The notes under the pieces are model-generated. The model worked only from the letters and a program-made list of their open reading frames with translations. It was not told where the DNA came from and searched no databases. From Actinoplanes campanulatus (GTDB lineage: Bacteria > Actinomycetota > Actinomycetes > Mycobacteriales > Micromonosporaceae), in the NCBI RefSeq assembly GCF_014647795.1, contig NZ_BMPW01000014.1, positions 218,653-282,652 on the forward strand: DNA of 64,000 nucleotides. The letters run 5' to 3'. Made by a program: the position numbers and the translations under genes. This document shows, one piece after another, positions 48,741 to 58,073 of this stretch. How positions within the stretch are numbered: position 1 is the stretch's first letter; the number at the start of each line of letters is the position of its first letter.

Positions 48741-49657
48741 CGGAGGATCCCGTCGATCCAGGCGCCGGCTGCGGTGAACCACTGCGCGGCGTTCGCGTGC
48801 ACGTTCAGCGCATGACCGGCGGCGGGGAGCACGAACACCTCCAGCCGGGCCGCGGGCGCGTAGAGCGGCCGCTCGTGCGCGAGGACCGTTGCGGCGTCAC
48901 CGCCGCCGAAGATCCGGTCCTCGGCTCCCACCACCAGCAGGACCGGGACCTCCACGCCGGCCGGCACCGCCGGGTCGTAGATCCGCTGGAGGGTGCCGCC
49001 CTCGCCGAGGGTGACCGTCGACTTCGTCTCCTCGTGCCACTTGCTCAGCTCGGGCGTCACCGCGCCGGGGTGCTCGTAGAAGTCGGCCCGCCTACCGGGC
49101 TGGGTGGTGAGGTACCCCGAAGGCAGGGCGCCCGCCTCGAACGCCGGGTCCAGCGCCGCCGGGTAGAGCCCGCCGGCGACCTCGTCGTGGAGCGGGCCGA
49201 GACGGTGCTGGAGCCCGGTGACCACCACGCCGTCGACGTCGCGGTGCTCGGCCGCCTCCAGCAGCGCCAGACCGGAGCCGAGTGAGTGCCCGACCGCGAT
49301 CACCCGGCGGAACGTGGGCAGGCCGGCGTGACCGGCCCGCAGCGCGGTGATCACCTGGTGCAGCGCCGCGAGGTTGCCGTCCACGGTGACCTCGGTGGCC
49401 GGCGGACGGCCGCTGCGCCCGGTGCCGATCCGGTCCAGGGCCAGCACGGCGTGACCGGCCCGGACCTGGTGTGCCACGTAGTCGTTCTCACCGGGCAGCG
49501 TCCAGTACCGGCTGTCGTAGGTCAGGCCGGAGATCAGGACCTGGACGGAGTCGGGGGCCGGGCCCTCGGGCAGGAAGAGCTCGGCGTGCACCGGGTAGCG
49601 GACCGGATCGCCGTCGTGCAGCGCGACGTCGAACGTGATCGCACGGTTGGCTGACAT
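48737..49657 (-). CDS. Alpha/beta hydrolase
   Basis: 306 residues. Catalytic Ser in AVGHSLGSGLALLEA (about 137), the acid in LLVVGAEDRIFGGGDA, and the His in LPAAGHALNVH complete the triad; LISGLTYDSRYW carries the oxyanion segment. No signal peptide. Substrate is unknown: an ester or lactone intermediate of the cluster is a guess. It lies 10 nt after the small unknown gene and overlaps the FAD gene by 4 nt. Confidence 0.85.
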   Translation of the reverse strand: MSANRAITFDVALHDGDPVRYPVHAELFLPEGPAPDSVQVLISGLTYDSRYWTLPGENDYVAHQVRAGHAVLALDRIGTGRSGRPPATEVTVDGNLAALHQVITALRAGHAGLPTFRRVIAVGHSLGSGLALLEAAEHRDVDGVVVTGLQHRLGPLHDEVAGGLYPAALDPAFEAGALPSGYLTTQPGRRADFYEHPGAVTPELSKWHEETKSTVTLGEGGTLQRIYDPAVPAGVEVPVLLVVGAEDRIFGGGDAATVLAHERPLYAPAARLEVFVLPAAGHALNVHANAAQWFTAAGAWIDGILR

Positions 49658-49667
49658 GCTGTTCTCC

Positions 49668-50084
49668 TTAAGGGAAACGCCGGGCCGGGCGGAACTGGAT
49701 CTCGATCTCCGGCTTCAGGCCCAGGTCGGGTCCGGTGACCGGCACCGGGGTGTGGATCAGCACGTTGTAGTGGTTCGGGAAGTGGCAGCCGTCGAAGCCG
49801 AGCACCGTGCCCACCACCTCGCCGCCGATCACCACCTCGTCGCCGCGGTCCAGCACGCCGGCGTTGCCGACCTCGGCGAACCCGAGGAAGCCGACCCGGT
49901 CGATCCGGGCGCCGGCGGCGGTCTCGGTGTGGTCGGTGGTGACGAGTTCGTGCACCTCGCCGGCCCGCACGCAACGGCTCGCGAACGGCTCCAGGCTCAT
50001 GCCGCGGTCGTCACGCCGGTGGACCAGCGTCTTGACGACCACCGCGTGGACCGGGCGCTTCGGCCCGTCCTCGGCCGGATTCAT
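49668..50084 (-). CDS. Small conserved protein of unknown function in the biosynthetic operon
   Basis: 138 residues, ATG overlapping the preceding stop by 4 nt (50081-50084). The sequence is beta-rich and acidic: VHAVVVKTLVHRRDDRGMSLE, ETAAGARIDRVGFLGFAEVG, GDEVVIGGEVVGTVLGFDGCHFPNHYN. The compact G-rich loops suggest a single-stranded beta barrel or small enzyme. I do not recognise a family with confidence. Its position between an oxidoreductase and a hydrolase implies a role in the pathway. Confidence 0.6.
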   Translation of the reverse strand: MNPAEDGPKRPVHAVVVKTLVHRRDDRGMSLEPFASRCVRAGEVHELVTTDHTETAAGARIDRVGFLGFAEVGNAGVLDRGDEVVIGGEVVGTVLGFDGCHFPNHYNVLIHTPVPVTGPDLGLKPEIEIQFRPARRFP

Positions 50085-50995
50085 CGCGCCTCCCGGGCGT
50101 ACGTCCGCTCGACCAGCCGGAGCGCGGCGAGACCGTCCTCGGCACGGTGCGACGACGGCCCGCCCCGCACCGCCGCCGCGAAGTCGGTGAGCACCGCGAC
50201 GTACTCGTGCCACAGCGAGCTCTTGAACTCGGAGTGGCCGGCCAGCATGTCGGCGTACGCGGTGGTCCCGTCGGCCAGCCGTACCGTGACGTCCTTGATC
50301 TCACCGGGATAGGCCCAGTCCAGCTCCACCCGGGCCGGAACCCCGCCGGTGGACCGCAGCTCCACGACGGCCTGCTGGTCGACGCCCGCGCCGTCCCGGG
50401 TCACCCGGACGTCCTCGACGGAGACCTCACCGAGGAAGAGCCGCACCAGGTCGTACGCGTTCGGCCCGTTGTCGGCGACGCAGCCGCCACCGCACCGGCC
50501 CGGATCCAGGTACCAGCTGTCCGTGCCGGCGTGCTCCTCGATCTTCTCCAGGTACCGCACGGTCAGGCCGGCGATCGGCACCCCGGCCGGCAACCCGTCG
50601 CGCAGTCGCAGGACGTTGTCGTTGTACCGGCGGTGGAAGGCGGTGAACAGGGTCAGCCCACGGGCGCGGGCCAGATCGGACAGCTCGCGGCCGCCGGCGA
50701 CGTCGAGGGCCAGCGGCTTCTCCACGCAGACCGGCAGGCCCGCGTTCAGCACGTCCCGGCAGATCTCCAGGTGCACGTCGTTCGGGGCGTTGACCACGAC
50801 GGCGTCGATCCCGCCGGCCGCCAGCATCGCCCGGTGATCGATGTAGCGCCGCGCCCGCCCGGCGAACGGGTCGAGCACCTCCGGGCGCAGGTCGCACACC
50901 GCTTCGAGGCGGATGCCGGGCACCCCGGCGAACGCCTCGACGTAGAACCGGGAGATCACGCCGAGGCCGATCACCCCCACCCGCAGCTCGCTCAT
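50081..50995 (-). CDS. Gfo/Idh/MocA-family oxidoreductase (copy 1)
   Basis: 304 residues. NAD(P) Rossmann GVIGLGVISRFYVEAF, the catalytic Lys in GLPVCVEKPLALD (EKP motif), and the second domain with GGGCVADNGPNAYDLVRLFLGE, where the DNG-HAID-like motif holds the usual Asp/His positions (here N and Y replace the typical H). Family members oxidise sugar, inositol or sugar-nucleotide hydroxyls. With the second Gfo/Idh enzyme, the TIM-barrel protein and two DegT aminotransferases, it would fit an amino-sugar or aminocyclitol route. Confidence 0.88.
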   Translation of the reverse strand: MSELRVGVIGLGVISRFYVEAFAGVPGIRLEAVCDLRPEVLDPFAGRARRYIDHRAMLAAGGIDAVVVNAPNDVHLEICRDVLNAGLPVCVEKPLALDVAGGRELSDLARARGLTLFTAFHRRYNDNVLRLRDGLPAGVPIAGLTVRYLEKIEEHAGTDSWYLDPGRCGGGCVADNGPNAYDLVRLFLGEVSVEDVRVTRDGAGVDQQAVVELRSTGGVPARVELDWAYPGEIKDVTVRLADGTTAYADMLAGHSEFKSSLWHEYVAVLTDFAAAVRGGPSSHRAEDGLAALRLVERTYAREAR

Positions 50996-52119
50996 CGCTT
51001 CACCGCCGGGAACGCGACACCGGTCTGTGCGGCGACCGCGCGCAGTTCGGCCGCGAGGGCCGCGCTGAGCGGAACACCGTCTCGCTGGTACTCGCCGGCC
51101 CGCTCCGCCTCGTACCAGCCGGGATAGCGGACCGCCTGGCCGGGCCGCGCCGCCGGGCTGTCGAGCAGCGCGCCGAACAGCGCGGTGACGGTCTGCCGGA
51201 AGCCGTCCGCGCCGCGCAGTTCGCCGGGCGCGACGGCCAGGGCGAAGACGCCGATGTCGTCGTCCCGGCCGGTGGGGCCGCCGTCACCGCCGAACGCCTC
51301 CGGATCGGGGCCCAGTCCGGCTCCGGCGACCGCGGCCGCCAGCACCTCCACCAGCAGCGCCAGCCCGTACCCCTTGAAGGCGCCGGTCTCCGGCGAGCCG
51401 CCGAGCCACTGCACGTAGGCCTCCCGGCGGTCCAGCGCGCCCGGGTCGGTGACCGGCCGGCCGTCGGTGTCCTCCAGCCAGCCCACCGGGATCGTCTCGC
51501 CGGCGCGCTCGGCCGCCCGGATCCGCCCGGTCGGCACCACCGTCGTGCTCATGTCCAGCACGAAGGGGTGGTGCGGTCCGGCCGGCGCGGCGATGCTCAG
51601 CGGGTTGGTGCCGAGCAGCGCGGGCCGGGCGCCCGGGGGCCGGGCGATCCGCTGCCGGCCGCAGTTGCCGGCCAGCAGGCCGACCATGTCGTGCGGGACG
51701 GCGCGGGCCGCGTGGAAGCCCGCGCAGCCGAAGTGGGTGGCGTTGCGGATCGACACCAGGCCGACACCGTGCTCGCCGGCCCGCTCGACGGCGAGGTCCA
51801 CCGCCTCGGCGGCCAGCCACAGGCCCAGCGCCCGGCCGCCGTCGAGCAGCACGCTGGCGCCGCGGTCGGCGAGCACCCGCGGTTCCGCCACCGGATCGGC
51901 CCGCCCCTCGGCGAACAGGGGCAGATAGAGGCGGGTCAGATTGGCCAGCCCGTGGGATCGCACGCCGGTCAGGTCGCCGTGGCACAGCGCCTCGGCCGCC
52001 GTCCTCGCCCGCGCGGCCGGCACGCCGTGATGCTCGAAGACGCCGGTGGTGAAGGTGATCAGGTCCGGGTAGGCGACCGAGACGTCTCCGGTCACCGCCA
52101 CGGTGCTTGCTGAGGTCAT
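50992..52119 (-). CDS. Ldh-family (malate/L-lactate dehydrogenase type 2) oxidoreductase
   Basis: 375 residues. Typical features: EALCHGDLTGVRSHGLANLTRLY (catalytic His-Gly), GVGLVSIRNATHFGCAGFHA, LLGTNPLSIAAPA, and ETGAFKGYGLALLVEVLA. These NAD(P)-dependent enzymes reduce 2-oxoacids, delta1-piperideine-2-carboxylate or ureidoglycolate-type substrates and are unrelated to classical lactate dehydrogenase. The start overlaps no gene upstream (6-nt gap) but its stop overlaps the Gfo/Idh gene by 4 nt. An imine- or ketoacid-reducing step is possible. Confidence 0.88.
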   Translation of the reverse strand: MTSASTVAVTGDVSVAYPDLITFTTGVFEHHGVPAARARTAAEALCHGDLTGVRSHGLANLTRLYLPLFAEGRADPVAEPRVLADRGASVLLDGGRALGLWLAAEAVDLAVERAGEHGVGLVSIRNATHFGCAGFHAARAVPHDMVGLLAGNCGRQRIARPPGARPALLGTNPLSIAAPAGPHHPFVLDMSTTVVPTGRIRAAERAGETIPVGWLEDTDGRPVTDPGALDRREAYVQWLGGSPETGAFKGYGLALLVEVLAAAVAGAGLGPDPEAFGGDGGPTGRDDDIGVFALAVAPGELRGADGFRQTVTALFGALLDSPAARPGQAVRYPGWYEAERAGEYQRDGVPLSAALAAELRAVAAQTGVAFPAVKR

Positions 52120-52125
52120 CGATGG

Positions 52126-53424
52126 TCAACTTTCGGTTCGGCTGAACTGGACCAGGACACGGCCGATCGCGGCGGCGTACCGCTCGAGATCGGCCACGTC
52201 GACGTACTCCCCCGCCGCGTGTGCCCGGTTGGCGGCGAGATCGCCGGGCCCGAACACGGCGGTGTGCGCGCCGGGCACCCCCTGCATCCAGATGGCGTCG
52301 CAGGTGAAGCCCGGCTCGTCCGCCGGCCAGCGCGGCAGGCCGGCGTGCTCCTCCAGGAGCGCCCGGGCGACCGGGTCGGCGGAGGGGGTCAGCGCGGGCA
52401 GGTCGCGCTTGAGCCATTCCAGGTGGGTCACCGCGGCGGCGTCGGTCGCGGTCCGGGCGAATCCCGGCCGGCCGGCGAAGACGGTACGGAAGGCGGCGAG
52501 CCCCTCGGCCACGGCCTGTTCGGTCGCGGCCGCCAGCGCCCGGCCCGACTCTGGGGTGCCGTACGACAGGTTGAGCAGCAGGCGGCCCGAGCCGTACACC
52601 CGGTTGTGGGCGTCGCCGGTGTGCATCCCGGCCACGCAGACCTGCCCGCCCGCGGTCTCGCCGGACAGCGCCACGGCCAGGTGCTGGGCCAGGTAGCCGA
52701 GGAGCACTGTCGCGTTGTGCCCGGCGCCGGGCCGGTCGTCGATGGCGTCCTCCCCGTCAACGGACAGGCAGGCGGTCATCGACGCGGTGCAGTGGTCCAG
52801 CAGCCGGCCGCCGGTCGGTTCGCAGAACAGGTTGATCCGGCCGGTGAAGCCGGCGCGCACCAGGGGCCGGGTGCCGAAGACCCCCATCGCTCCGCCCTCC
52901 TCACCGGCCACCGCCTGGATCAGCACGGTGACCCGGTCGGTGAGCCGCGGCTCGGTCTCCAGGGCGGCGCGGACGCCGGCGAGCAGGGCCACCGCCGGGC
53001 CCTTGGCGTCCACCGCGCCGCGGCCGTGGATCCGGTCCGCCTCCTCCCGGACCGGCTCCGCCCCGGCGACCGTGTCGAGGTGCACGTTGAACATCACGGT
53101 GCGGGCGGCGGGCCGCGGCGGGCCGAGCCGGAGCACCAGGCTCGGCTGGCAGGCGAGGAACCCCGGGTCGGCCGCCGCCCGCCGGACCGACGCCGGCACC
53201 CCGGTCCCGGTCAGGTCGGCAGCGGTGGGCGCCTCGTGCCGGGCCACCACGAAACCCAGGTCCGCCGCCGCGGCCGCGTAGGCACGCTGGGCCTGCCACA
53301 GACCGTCCGATAGGACCCCGGTCTCCAGCGGGCTGACGGTGTCCACGGCGAGCAGGCGCAGCAGGAGGTCACGGTCCGCGCGCCGCAGCTCCACCCGCCC
53401 GGCCGGGATCTGCGGGGCGCTCAC
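52126..53424 (-). CDS. M20-family metallopeptidase/deacylase
   Basis: 432 residues. Zinc ligands and catalytic residues appear in order: MFNVHLDTVAG (His, Asp), GRGAVDAKGPA (bridging Asp), AVAGEEGGAMG (catalytic and metal Glu pair), FCEPTGG. A dimerisation lid domain lies at about 200-315. M20 enzymes include ArgE, DapE, carboxypeptidase G2 and aminoacylases; in biosynthetic operons they often remove an N-acyl or N-amino-acyl protecting group. It overlaps the TIM-barrel gene by 4 nt. Confidence 0.87.
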   Translation of the reverse strand: MSAPQIPAGRVELRRADRDLLLRLLAVDTVSPLETGVLSDGLWQAQRAYAAAAADLGFVVARHEAPTAADLTGTGVPASVRRAAADPGFLACQPSLVLRLGPPRPAARTVMFNVHLDTVAGAEPVREEADRIHGRGAVDAKGPAVALLAGVRAALETEPRLTDRVTVLIQAVAGEEGGAMGVFGTRPLVRAGFTGRINLFCEPTGGRLLDHCTASMTACLSVDGEDAIDDRPGAGHNATVLLGYLAQHLAVALSGETAGGQVCVAGMHTGDAHNRVYGSGRLLLNLSYGTPESGRALAAATEQAVAEGLAAFRTVFAGRPGFARTATDAAAVTHLEWLKRDLPALTPSADPVARALLEEHAGLPRWPADEPGFTCDAIWMQGVPGAHTAVFGPGDLAANRAHAAGEYVDVADLERYAAAIGRVLVQFSRTES

Positions 53425-54308
53425 GTGCGGACCCGTAGTCGCGGGTCGGCGGTGCGCAGCAGCTCTTCGAGCCGCCGGCCGTACGCCACGAAGGCGTCCT
53501 TCCCGGCGGCCCCCGCGTCGGTCACGCCGGCGTGCGGCTGGACGTTGAGGTGCGGTTCGATGGAGCAGACCCCGGTCCAGTTCCGGTCGGCGAGCAGGCG
53601 CAGGCAGTCGGCGACCCGGCAGTCGCCGTCACCGGGACCGGTCCAGACCGGGACGCCGGCCCGGTCGACGCCGTCCTTGACGTGCACGTGCGCCACCGCG
53701 TCGACCACCTGGGTGAGGAAGTCGTAGCCCTGGTAGCCGTACGCCAGGCCGTTGCCGATGTCGAAGACGAGCCGTAGCGCGGGGCTCTGCACCGCGTCCA
53801 GCAACCGCAGCGTCCGCTCGGCGCTCTCCCCCGCCCAGCCGGCGCAGTTCTCGTGCAGCAGGACCAGTCCCTCGTCGGCCGCCTGGGCGGCGAGCAACCG
53901 GATCCGGCGGACCACCTCGGCGCCCCACTGGGCGGCGGTCAGCCCGTCGTTGGGGTAGGACATGATGCGCACGTACCGAGTGCCCAGCGCCCGGCAGCGC
54001 GGCGCGAGGGTGGCCAGCTCGGCGACGTCGGCGCCCAGGTTGCCGCTGATCGGCCGGCCCCAGTTCGCGATCCGCGAGTCCACACAGGTCACCCGCAGGC
54101 CGGCCGCGACGATCGCGTCCCGGGCCTGCTCGAAGGCGCCGTCGCCGAGGTCGGCGAGAGCGTGGCCGTCGACGTTGCGCAGCTCGATCGCCGACCAGCC
54201 GAGCCGGGTGTGCGCCTCGATCTGCCCGGCCAGGTCGGGGGCCGCCTCGTCGCCGATGCCGCCCAGGGTGATGCCCGAGGGCGCCACGGTCAGCCGCCGC
54301 TCAGCCAT
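53421..54308 (-). CDS. Sugar phosphate isomerase/epimerase-like TIM barrel
   Basis: 295 residues. AP-endonuclease-2-type barrel: WSAIELRNVDGHAL, YVRIMSYPNDG, GLVLLHENCAG (metal Glu), LVFDIGNGLAYGYQG (metal Asp), VAHVHVKDGVD (His-Val-Lys-Asp, metal/catalytic), VCSIEPHLNV (metal Glu). All four typical metal ligands are present, so it should be active. Relatives include IolE, IolI, hydroxypyruvate isomerase and 3-dehydroshikimate dehydratase. With two Gfo/Idh enzymes this suggests inositol-like or keto-sugar chemistry. Confidence 0.85.
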   Translation of the reverse strand: MAERRLTVAPSGITLGGIGDEAAPDLAGQIEAHTRLGWSAIELRNVDGHALADLGDGAFEQARDAIVAAGLRVTCVDSRIANWGRPISGNLGADVAELATLAPRCRALGTRYVRIMSYPNDGLTAAQWGAEVVRRIRLLAAQAADEGLVLLHENCAGWAGESAERTLRLLDAVQSPALRLVFDIGNGLAYGYQGYDFLTQVVDAVAHVHVKDGVDRAGVPVWTGPGDGDCRVADCLRLLADRNWTGVCSIEPHLNVQPHAGVTDAGAAGKDAFVAYGRRLEELLRTADPRLRVRT

Positions 54309-55335
54309 GACTGGTCCCGGCGAGCGTCGGCGGCCGCGTCGCCTGCTCGGCCGCCGTGATCCGGGCCTTCGCCGCGCTGATAAGGCGTACCACGTCCATG
54401 TTGAGCAGCAGGTCGAGCTCGTGGTCGGTCTCGTCCCGGAACGCCGTGTACGCGCGCAGCATGAACTCGGTCAGCGAGTCGTCGACGAACATCTGGCGTG
54501 CGCCGGGATGGGCCAGCCCGGAGGTCCGCAGATGCGCGTAGTGGTCGGTCTCGCTGCTCGGGTAGAACCCGACGGCCTGCCCTCCGGTGAAGGTCAGGGT
54601 GATCCGCCGCTCGCGGATCGGCGAGGTGAGGTCGGTGAAGATGTGCGTACGCGTGCCGGTGGCGTGTGCCAGGGTCAGCCGGCCGGTGCCCATCCGCGGG
54701 ACCACCCGGTCGCCGGCGCGCATGTCGGTCCAGCCGGCGTCGACCAGCCGGGCCGGGCCGGCCAGGCGCAGCGCCACACCGGTAGAGTGCGGCACCTCGA
54801 CGTCGAGCGCGGTCGGGTGGCCGTCGCCGCGCAGCGTACGCCCGAGGCGCGGCTTGGTCTGGAGGATGTCGATGCGGCTGAGCGTGCCGAGCGTGCCGTC
54901 CGTGATCAGCCGGCGCAGGCCGGCGGTGAGGGTGCTGGCCAGCCACGGCGCCACCACCACGATGTGCAGGCCGAGGCGGCGCCGCAGGTCGAGGATCTGC
55001 TCGGCGGACGCCTCGTCGGTGGCCACCGGCTTCTCCACCAGGAAACGCCGGTAGCCCATCGCGGCCAGCTCGCGCAGGACGCGGACCCGTACCTCGGGTG
55101 GGGTGCAGAGATGCACCACGGTCTGGTCCGGCGGCGTCACGGCGGGGGCGGCGGCCAGGTCGGCGAGCGGCCGCAGATCCGGGGCGGAAGCCGGTGCGGG
55201 CGCATACGGATCGTGGACCGCGATCGGCGCGCCCGCGAACAGCCCGGCGTGCCGGCCCGCGCGCAACCGGCGCAGGACGGGCAGGTGCAGACCATGGCCG
55301 GATCGCCCGAAGCCGATGATCAAGACACGGAACAT
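54301..55335 (-). CDS. Gfo/Idh/MocA-family oxidoreductase (copy 2)
   Basis: 344 residues. Rossmann start VLIIGFGRSGHGLHLPVL, and RFLVEKPVATDEAS with the EKP Lys. The second domain has GHPTALDVEVPHSTGVALRL, giving a candidate His. It is only weakly like copy 1, so the two probably act on different substrates. Its end overlaps the TIM-barrel gene by 8 nt; its start lies 16 nt after the polyprenyl synthase stop. Confidence 0.85.
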   Translation of the reverse strand: MFRVLIIGFGRSGHGLHLPVLRRLRAGRHAGLFAGAPIAVHDPYAPAPASAPDLRPLADLAAAPAVTPPDQTVVHLCTPPEVRVRVLRELAAMGYRRFLVEKPVATDEASAEQILDLRRRLGLHIVVVAPWLASTLTAGLRRLITDGTLGTLSRIDILQTKPRLGRTLRGDGHPTALDVEVPHSTGVALRLAGPARLVDAGWTDMRAGDRVVPRMGTGRLTLAHATGTRTHIFTDLTSPIRERRITLTFTGGQAVGFYPSSETDHYAHLRTSGLAHPGARQMFVDDSLTEFMLRAYTAFRDETDHELDLLLNMDVVRLISAAKARITAAEQATRPPTLAGTSHG

Positions 55336-55351
55336 GACGGTCTCCCCCTCG

Positions 55352-56431
55352 TCACCGGTCGCGGTAGGCGACGTGATTCGCCGTCAGCCGCAGTGCCGGA
55401 TCCCAGCCGGGCGACAGGTCGATCCCGTCGAGGGCGGTTCCGGCCTCGGCCACCAGCTCGTCGATGTGCTTCTCCACCTGCTCGCGCACCCCGAGCCGGT
55501 CGAGCTCGCCGATCAGCGTCGCGGCGCCGGTCCCGGCAACGGTCTCGGCGCCGTCGAGCAGGTCGCCGATCCGGTCGTTCTGGGCGGCCGCGAGGGCCAG
55601 GAGCAGGGTCATCTTGTGCCCGGCGACGTCGAGACGGGACGGCTTGCCCGAGGCGGCGGAGTCGCCGTACGTGTCGATCAGGTCGTCGCGGAGCTGGAAC
55701 GCCTCGCCGAGCGCGTCGCCGAAGCGGGTGAACGGCTCGATCAGATCGGGCCGGCCGGCCAGGACGGCGCCGAGGGCGAGTGGCCGCTGGATGCTGTACC
55801 GGCCGGACTTGGCGATGGCGATCCAGCGGGCCAGCGGGGCGTCGAACCGGCGTCCGGCCGCCGCGCGCAGGTCGAGGAACTGTCCGACGAGGACCTCCTC
55901 GCGCAGCTCGAACCAGATCCGGCGGGCGTCGGCGGGCAGGCCGGCCGTCAGCCGGTCGGCGTAGCCGTGCACCAGGTCGCCGGCGAGGATCGCCACCGCC
56001 TCGCCGTAGCGGCGGGACTCACCGGCCCACCCGGCGGCGCGGTGCAGATCGGCGTGGTGCTCGTGAGCGGTCGGCCGGCCACGGCGCAGCGCCGAGTCGT
56101 CGAAGACGTCGTCGTGCAGCAGCAGGAAGGCGTGCAGCAGCTCGATCCCCGCGGCCGCGTCGACGACCGGCCCGGACGCCGCCTCGGCGCCGCCCGCGGC
56201 GAGGTAGCCGCTGATCACGAAGGACGGCCGGAGCCGCTTGCCGCCGGAGCCGACGAGCGTCTCGATCGCCTCGACCGGGACGGCCGCCAGGTCGTGCACC
56301 GCGGACCACCGGGCGCGCTCGCCGGCCAGCAGTTCGCCGATGCGTTCGTCGGCACGGGCGAGCAGGCGATCCCGGGCCGCTGCCGCGGCCCGGGCGGCCG
56401 CCGGCAAGCCGGTTTCCTGATCTGCGGACAT
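55352..56431 (-). CDS. Short-chain polyprenyl diphosphate synthase (probably GGPP-forming)
   Basis: 359 residues from ATG 56431 (GGGGGC upstream); upstream in-frame starts are unsupported. First Asp-rich motif FLLLHDDVFDDS, second AFQLRDDLIDTYGD, plus the KRLRPSF isopentenyl-binding site and RRGRPTAHEHH. The residue five places before the first motif is Phe, which in many type-I/III enzymes limits the product to C20. This is inference from sequence rules. It is the first gene of the minus-strand operon; a UbiA-type prenyltransferase in the plus-strand arm is a likely user of its product. Confidence 0.88.
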   Translation of the reverse strand: MSADQETGLPAAARAAAAARDRLLARADERIGELLAGERARWSAVHDLAAVPVEAIETLVGSGGKRLRPSFVISGYLAAGGAEAASGPVVDAAAGIELLHAFLLLHDDVFDDSALRRGRPTAHEHHADLHRAAGWAGESRRYGEAVAILAGDLVHGYADRLTAGLPADARRIWFELREEVLVGQFLDLRAAAGRRFDAPLARWIAIAKSGRYSIQRPLALGAVLAGRPDLIEPFTRFGDALGEAFQLRDDLIDTYGDSAASGKPSRLDVAGHKMTLLLALAAAQNDRIGDLLDGAETVAGTGAATLIGELDRLGVREQVEKHIDELVAEAGTALDGIDLSPGWDPALRLTANHVAYRDR

Positions 56432-56894
56432 AAATGAAGCCCCCGATCCACCACTGCTGAACTGAAATTGAACGCGCGGAATCCGGTCGGCTGCCGATAA
56501 CCGAGTAACGCCTGAAAGGAGGCCGGATGCCGCCGGAAGAGGCCCGGCAGCGCGTCGGCTAATACGCTCGGGGACCACCGCGCACCTTGTCAAGGACATT
56601 CCGGCGTTGCCAAATAGACCGATATAACGGGCAAAGAGCACCAGTAATGCCCGATAAATCCGGTGTAATCCCTCCCCGGCAGGACCTCGGCAAGGCATGG
56701 CTGGTTCTTGTTACGGCTGCCGATAGGCATTGCCAGAAGCTGTCAGTTGTCGCTGGAGATAGCCGTGACCTACGCTTCGTCGAGGTTGCCCACGATCGAC
56801 CGTGATTGACGTCGGCGAATCTTTCGAAACATTCTCCGGGTTGTCTACGGCCTGTAAAGAGACTCCCTCATTCACCGAATCTGAGGAGCTGCGC
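56432..56894. promoter_or_regulatory. Divergent control region of the biosynthetic cluster
   Basis: 463 bp, less GC-rich than its surroundings, between the polyprenyl synthase and the first aminotransferase. It contains TAACGGGCA...TGCCCGATA (56626-56655, 9-bp arms, one mismatch, 14-nt loop) and a TTGACG at 56805 that could be a -35 for the plus-strand arm. GAGGAG 6 nt before GTG 56895 is the aminotransferase ribosome site. Open frames inside are short and not convincing. Confidence 0.5.
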
Positions 56895-58073
56895 GTGAAG
56901 CCAGCAACGGCGCCACCCGTCGACGTCCCGTTCTTCACCCAGGCGAAGAGCTTCGACGCCAGATGGCCGGAGATCGCCCGGCACCTCCACGACGTCTTCG
57001 ACCGCGGCAAGTTCTCGCACGGCCGCAAGGTCGAGGAACTGGAGCAGGCGATCGCCGGCTACACCGGCGCCCGGTTCGCGGTGGCCGTCAACAACGGCAC
57101 GGACGCCCTGACCCTGCTGCTGCGCGCCGCCGGGATCGGCCCGGACGACGAGGTCGTGGTGCCCGCCTTCACCTTCGTGGCGTCGGCCAGCTCGGTGGCG
57201 CTGGCCCGGGCCCGCCCCACCTTCGCCGACATCGACCCGGACACCTACGGCATCGATCCCGCCTCCGCCGAGGCGGCGATCACGCCCCGGACCGCCGGGA
57301 TCATGCCGGTCCACCTGTTCACGCAGATGTGCGACATGGAGGGTGTGCTCCAGCTCGCCGCCCGGCACGGGATCACGGTGCTGGAGGACAGCGCCGAGGC
57401 GATCGGCATGCGCTGGGACGGGCGGCACGCCGGGCTGCTCGGCGCGGGTGGCGTGCTTTCGTTCTTCCCGACCAAGACGCTGGGCGCCATCGGCGACGCC
57501 GGGATGATCATCACGGACGACCCGGGGATCGCCGACCGGGCCGGCACGCTGCGCCACCACGGGCGGATCGGCCGGACCATCGACCACATCGCGGGGATCT
57601 CCAACCTCTCCGGCGCCTCCGGCACCAACAGCAAGATGGACGATCTGCAAGCCGCGGTCCTGCTCGCCAAACTGCCGCACCTGGACGGCGACATCGCGAC
57701 CCGCGCCCGGCTCGCCGAGGCCTACACCGCGCGGCTCACCGGCGTGCCGGGGGTACGCAGGACACCGCGCGTGGTGACCCGGCCGGTGCCCACCGACTCG
57801 GTCTTCTACGTCTACCTGATCGAGGTGGACCGCCGTGACGACCTGGTCGCGCACCTCACGGGCCGGGGCATCGGCACCGAGGTCTACTACCCGATCCCGC
57901 TGCACGCCCAACCGCTCTTCGCCGGTCAGGGCTATCGCCCGGGTCAGTTCCCGCACGCCGAGGCGGCCTGCCGGCACGCGGTCGGCCTGCCGTTCTACCC
58001 CGACCTGAGCATCGACGACGTGGACCGGGTGTGTGACGCCGTCCGCGAGTTCTACACCGGGAGCGCCGCGTGA
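56895..58073 (+). CDS. DegT/DnrJ/EryC1/StrS aminotransferase (copy 1)
   Basis: 392 residues. PLP fold-type I features: NNGTDALTLLLRAAGIGPDDEV, PAFTFVASASSVALA, MPVHLFTQMCDM, VLEDSAEAIGM, and the Schiff-base Lys in FFPTKTLGAIGDAGMI. ANSKMDDLQAAVLLAKL-like and EVYYPIPLHAQPLF match sugar aminotransferases of the WecE/ArnB branch. It should transaminate a keto-sugar or keto-cyclitol with glutamate or glutamine. The stop overlaps the next start by 4 nt. GTG 56895 has the best ribosome site; the frame opens at 56802. Confidence 0.9.
   Translation: MKPATAPPVDVPFFTQAKSFDARWPEIARHLHDVFDRGKFSHGRKVEELEQAIAGYTGARFAVAVNNGTDALTLLLRAAGIGPDDEVVVPAFTFVASASSVALARARPTFADIDPDTYGIDPASAEAAITPRTAGIMPVHLFTQMCDMEGVLQLAARHGITVLEDSAEAIGMRWDGRHAGLLGAGGVLSFFPTKTLGAIGDAGMIITDDPGIADRAGTLRHHGRIGRTIDHIAGISNLSGASGTNSKMDDLQAAVLLAKLPHLDGDIATRARLAEAYTARLTGVPGVRRTPRVVTRPVPTDSVFYVYLIEVDRRDDLVAHLTGRGIGTEVYYPIPLHAQPLFAGQGYRPGQFPHAEAACRHAVGLPFYPDLSIDDVDRVCDAVREFYTGSAA

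Noticed and set aside
56587-56805. A 72-codon frame in the cluster control region
   Set aside because: No ribosome site, no domain, and it overlaps probable promoter elements.
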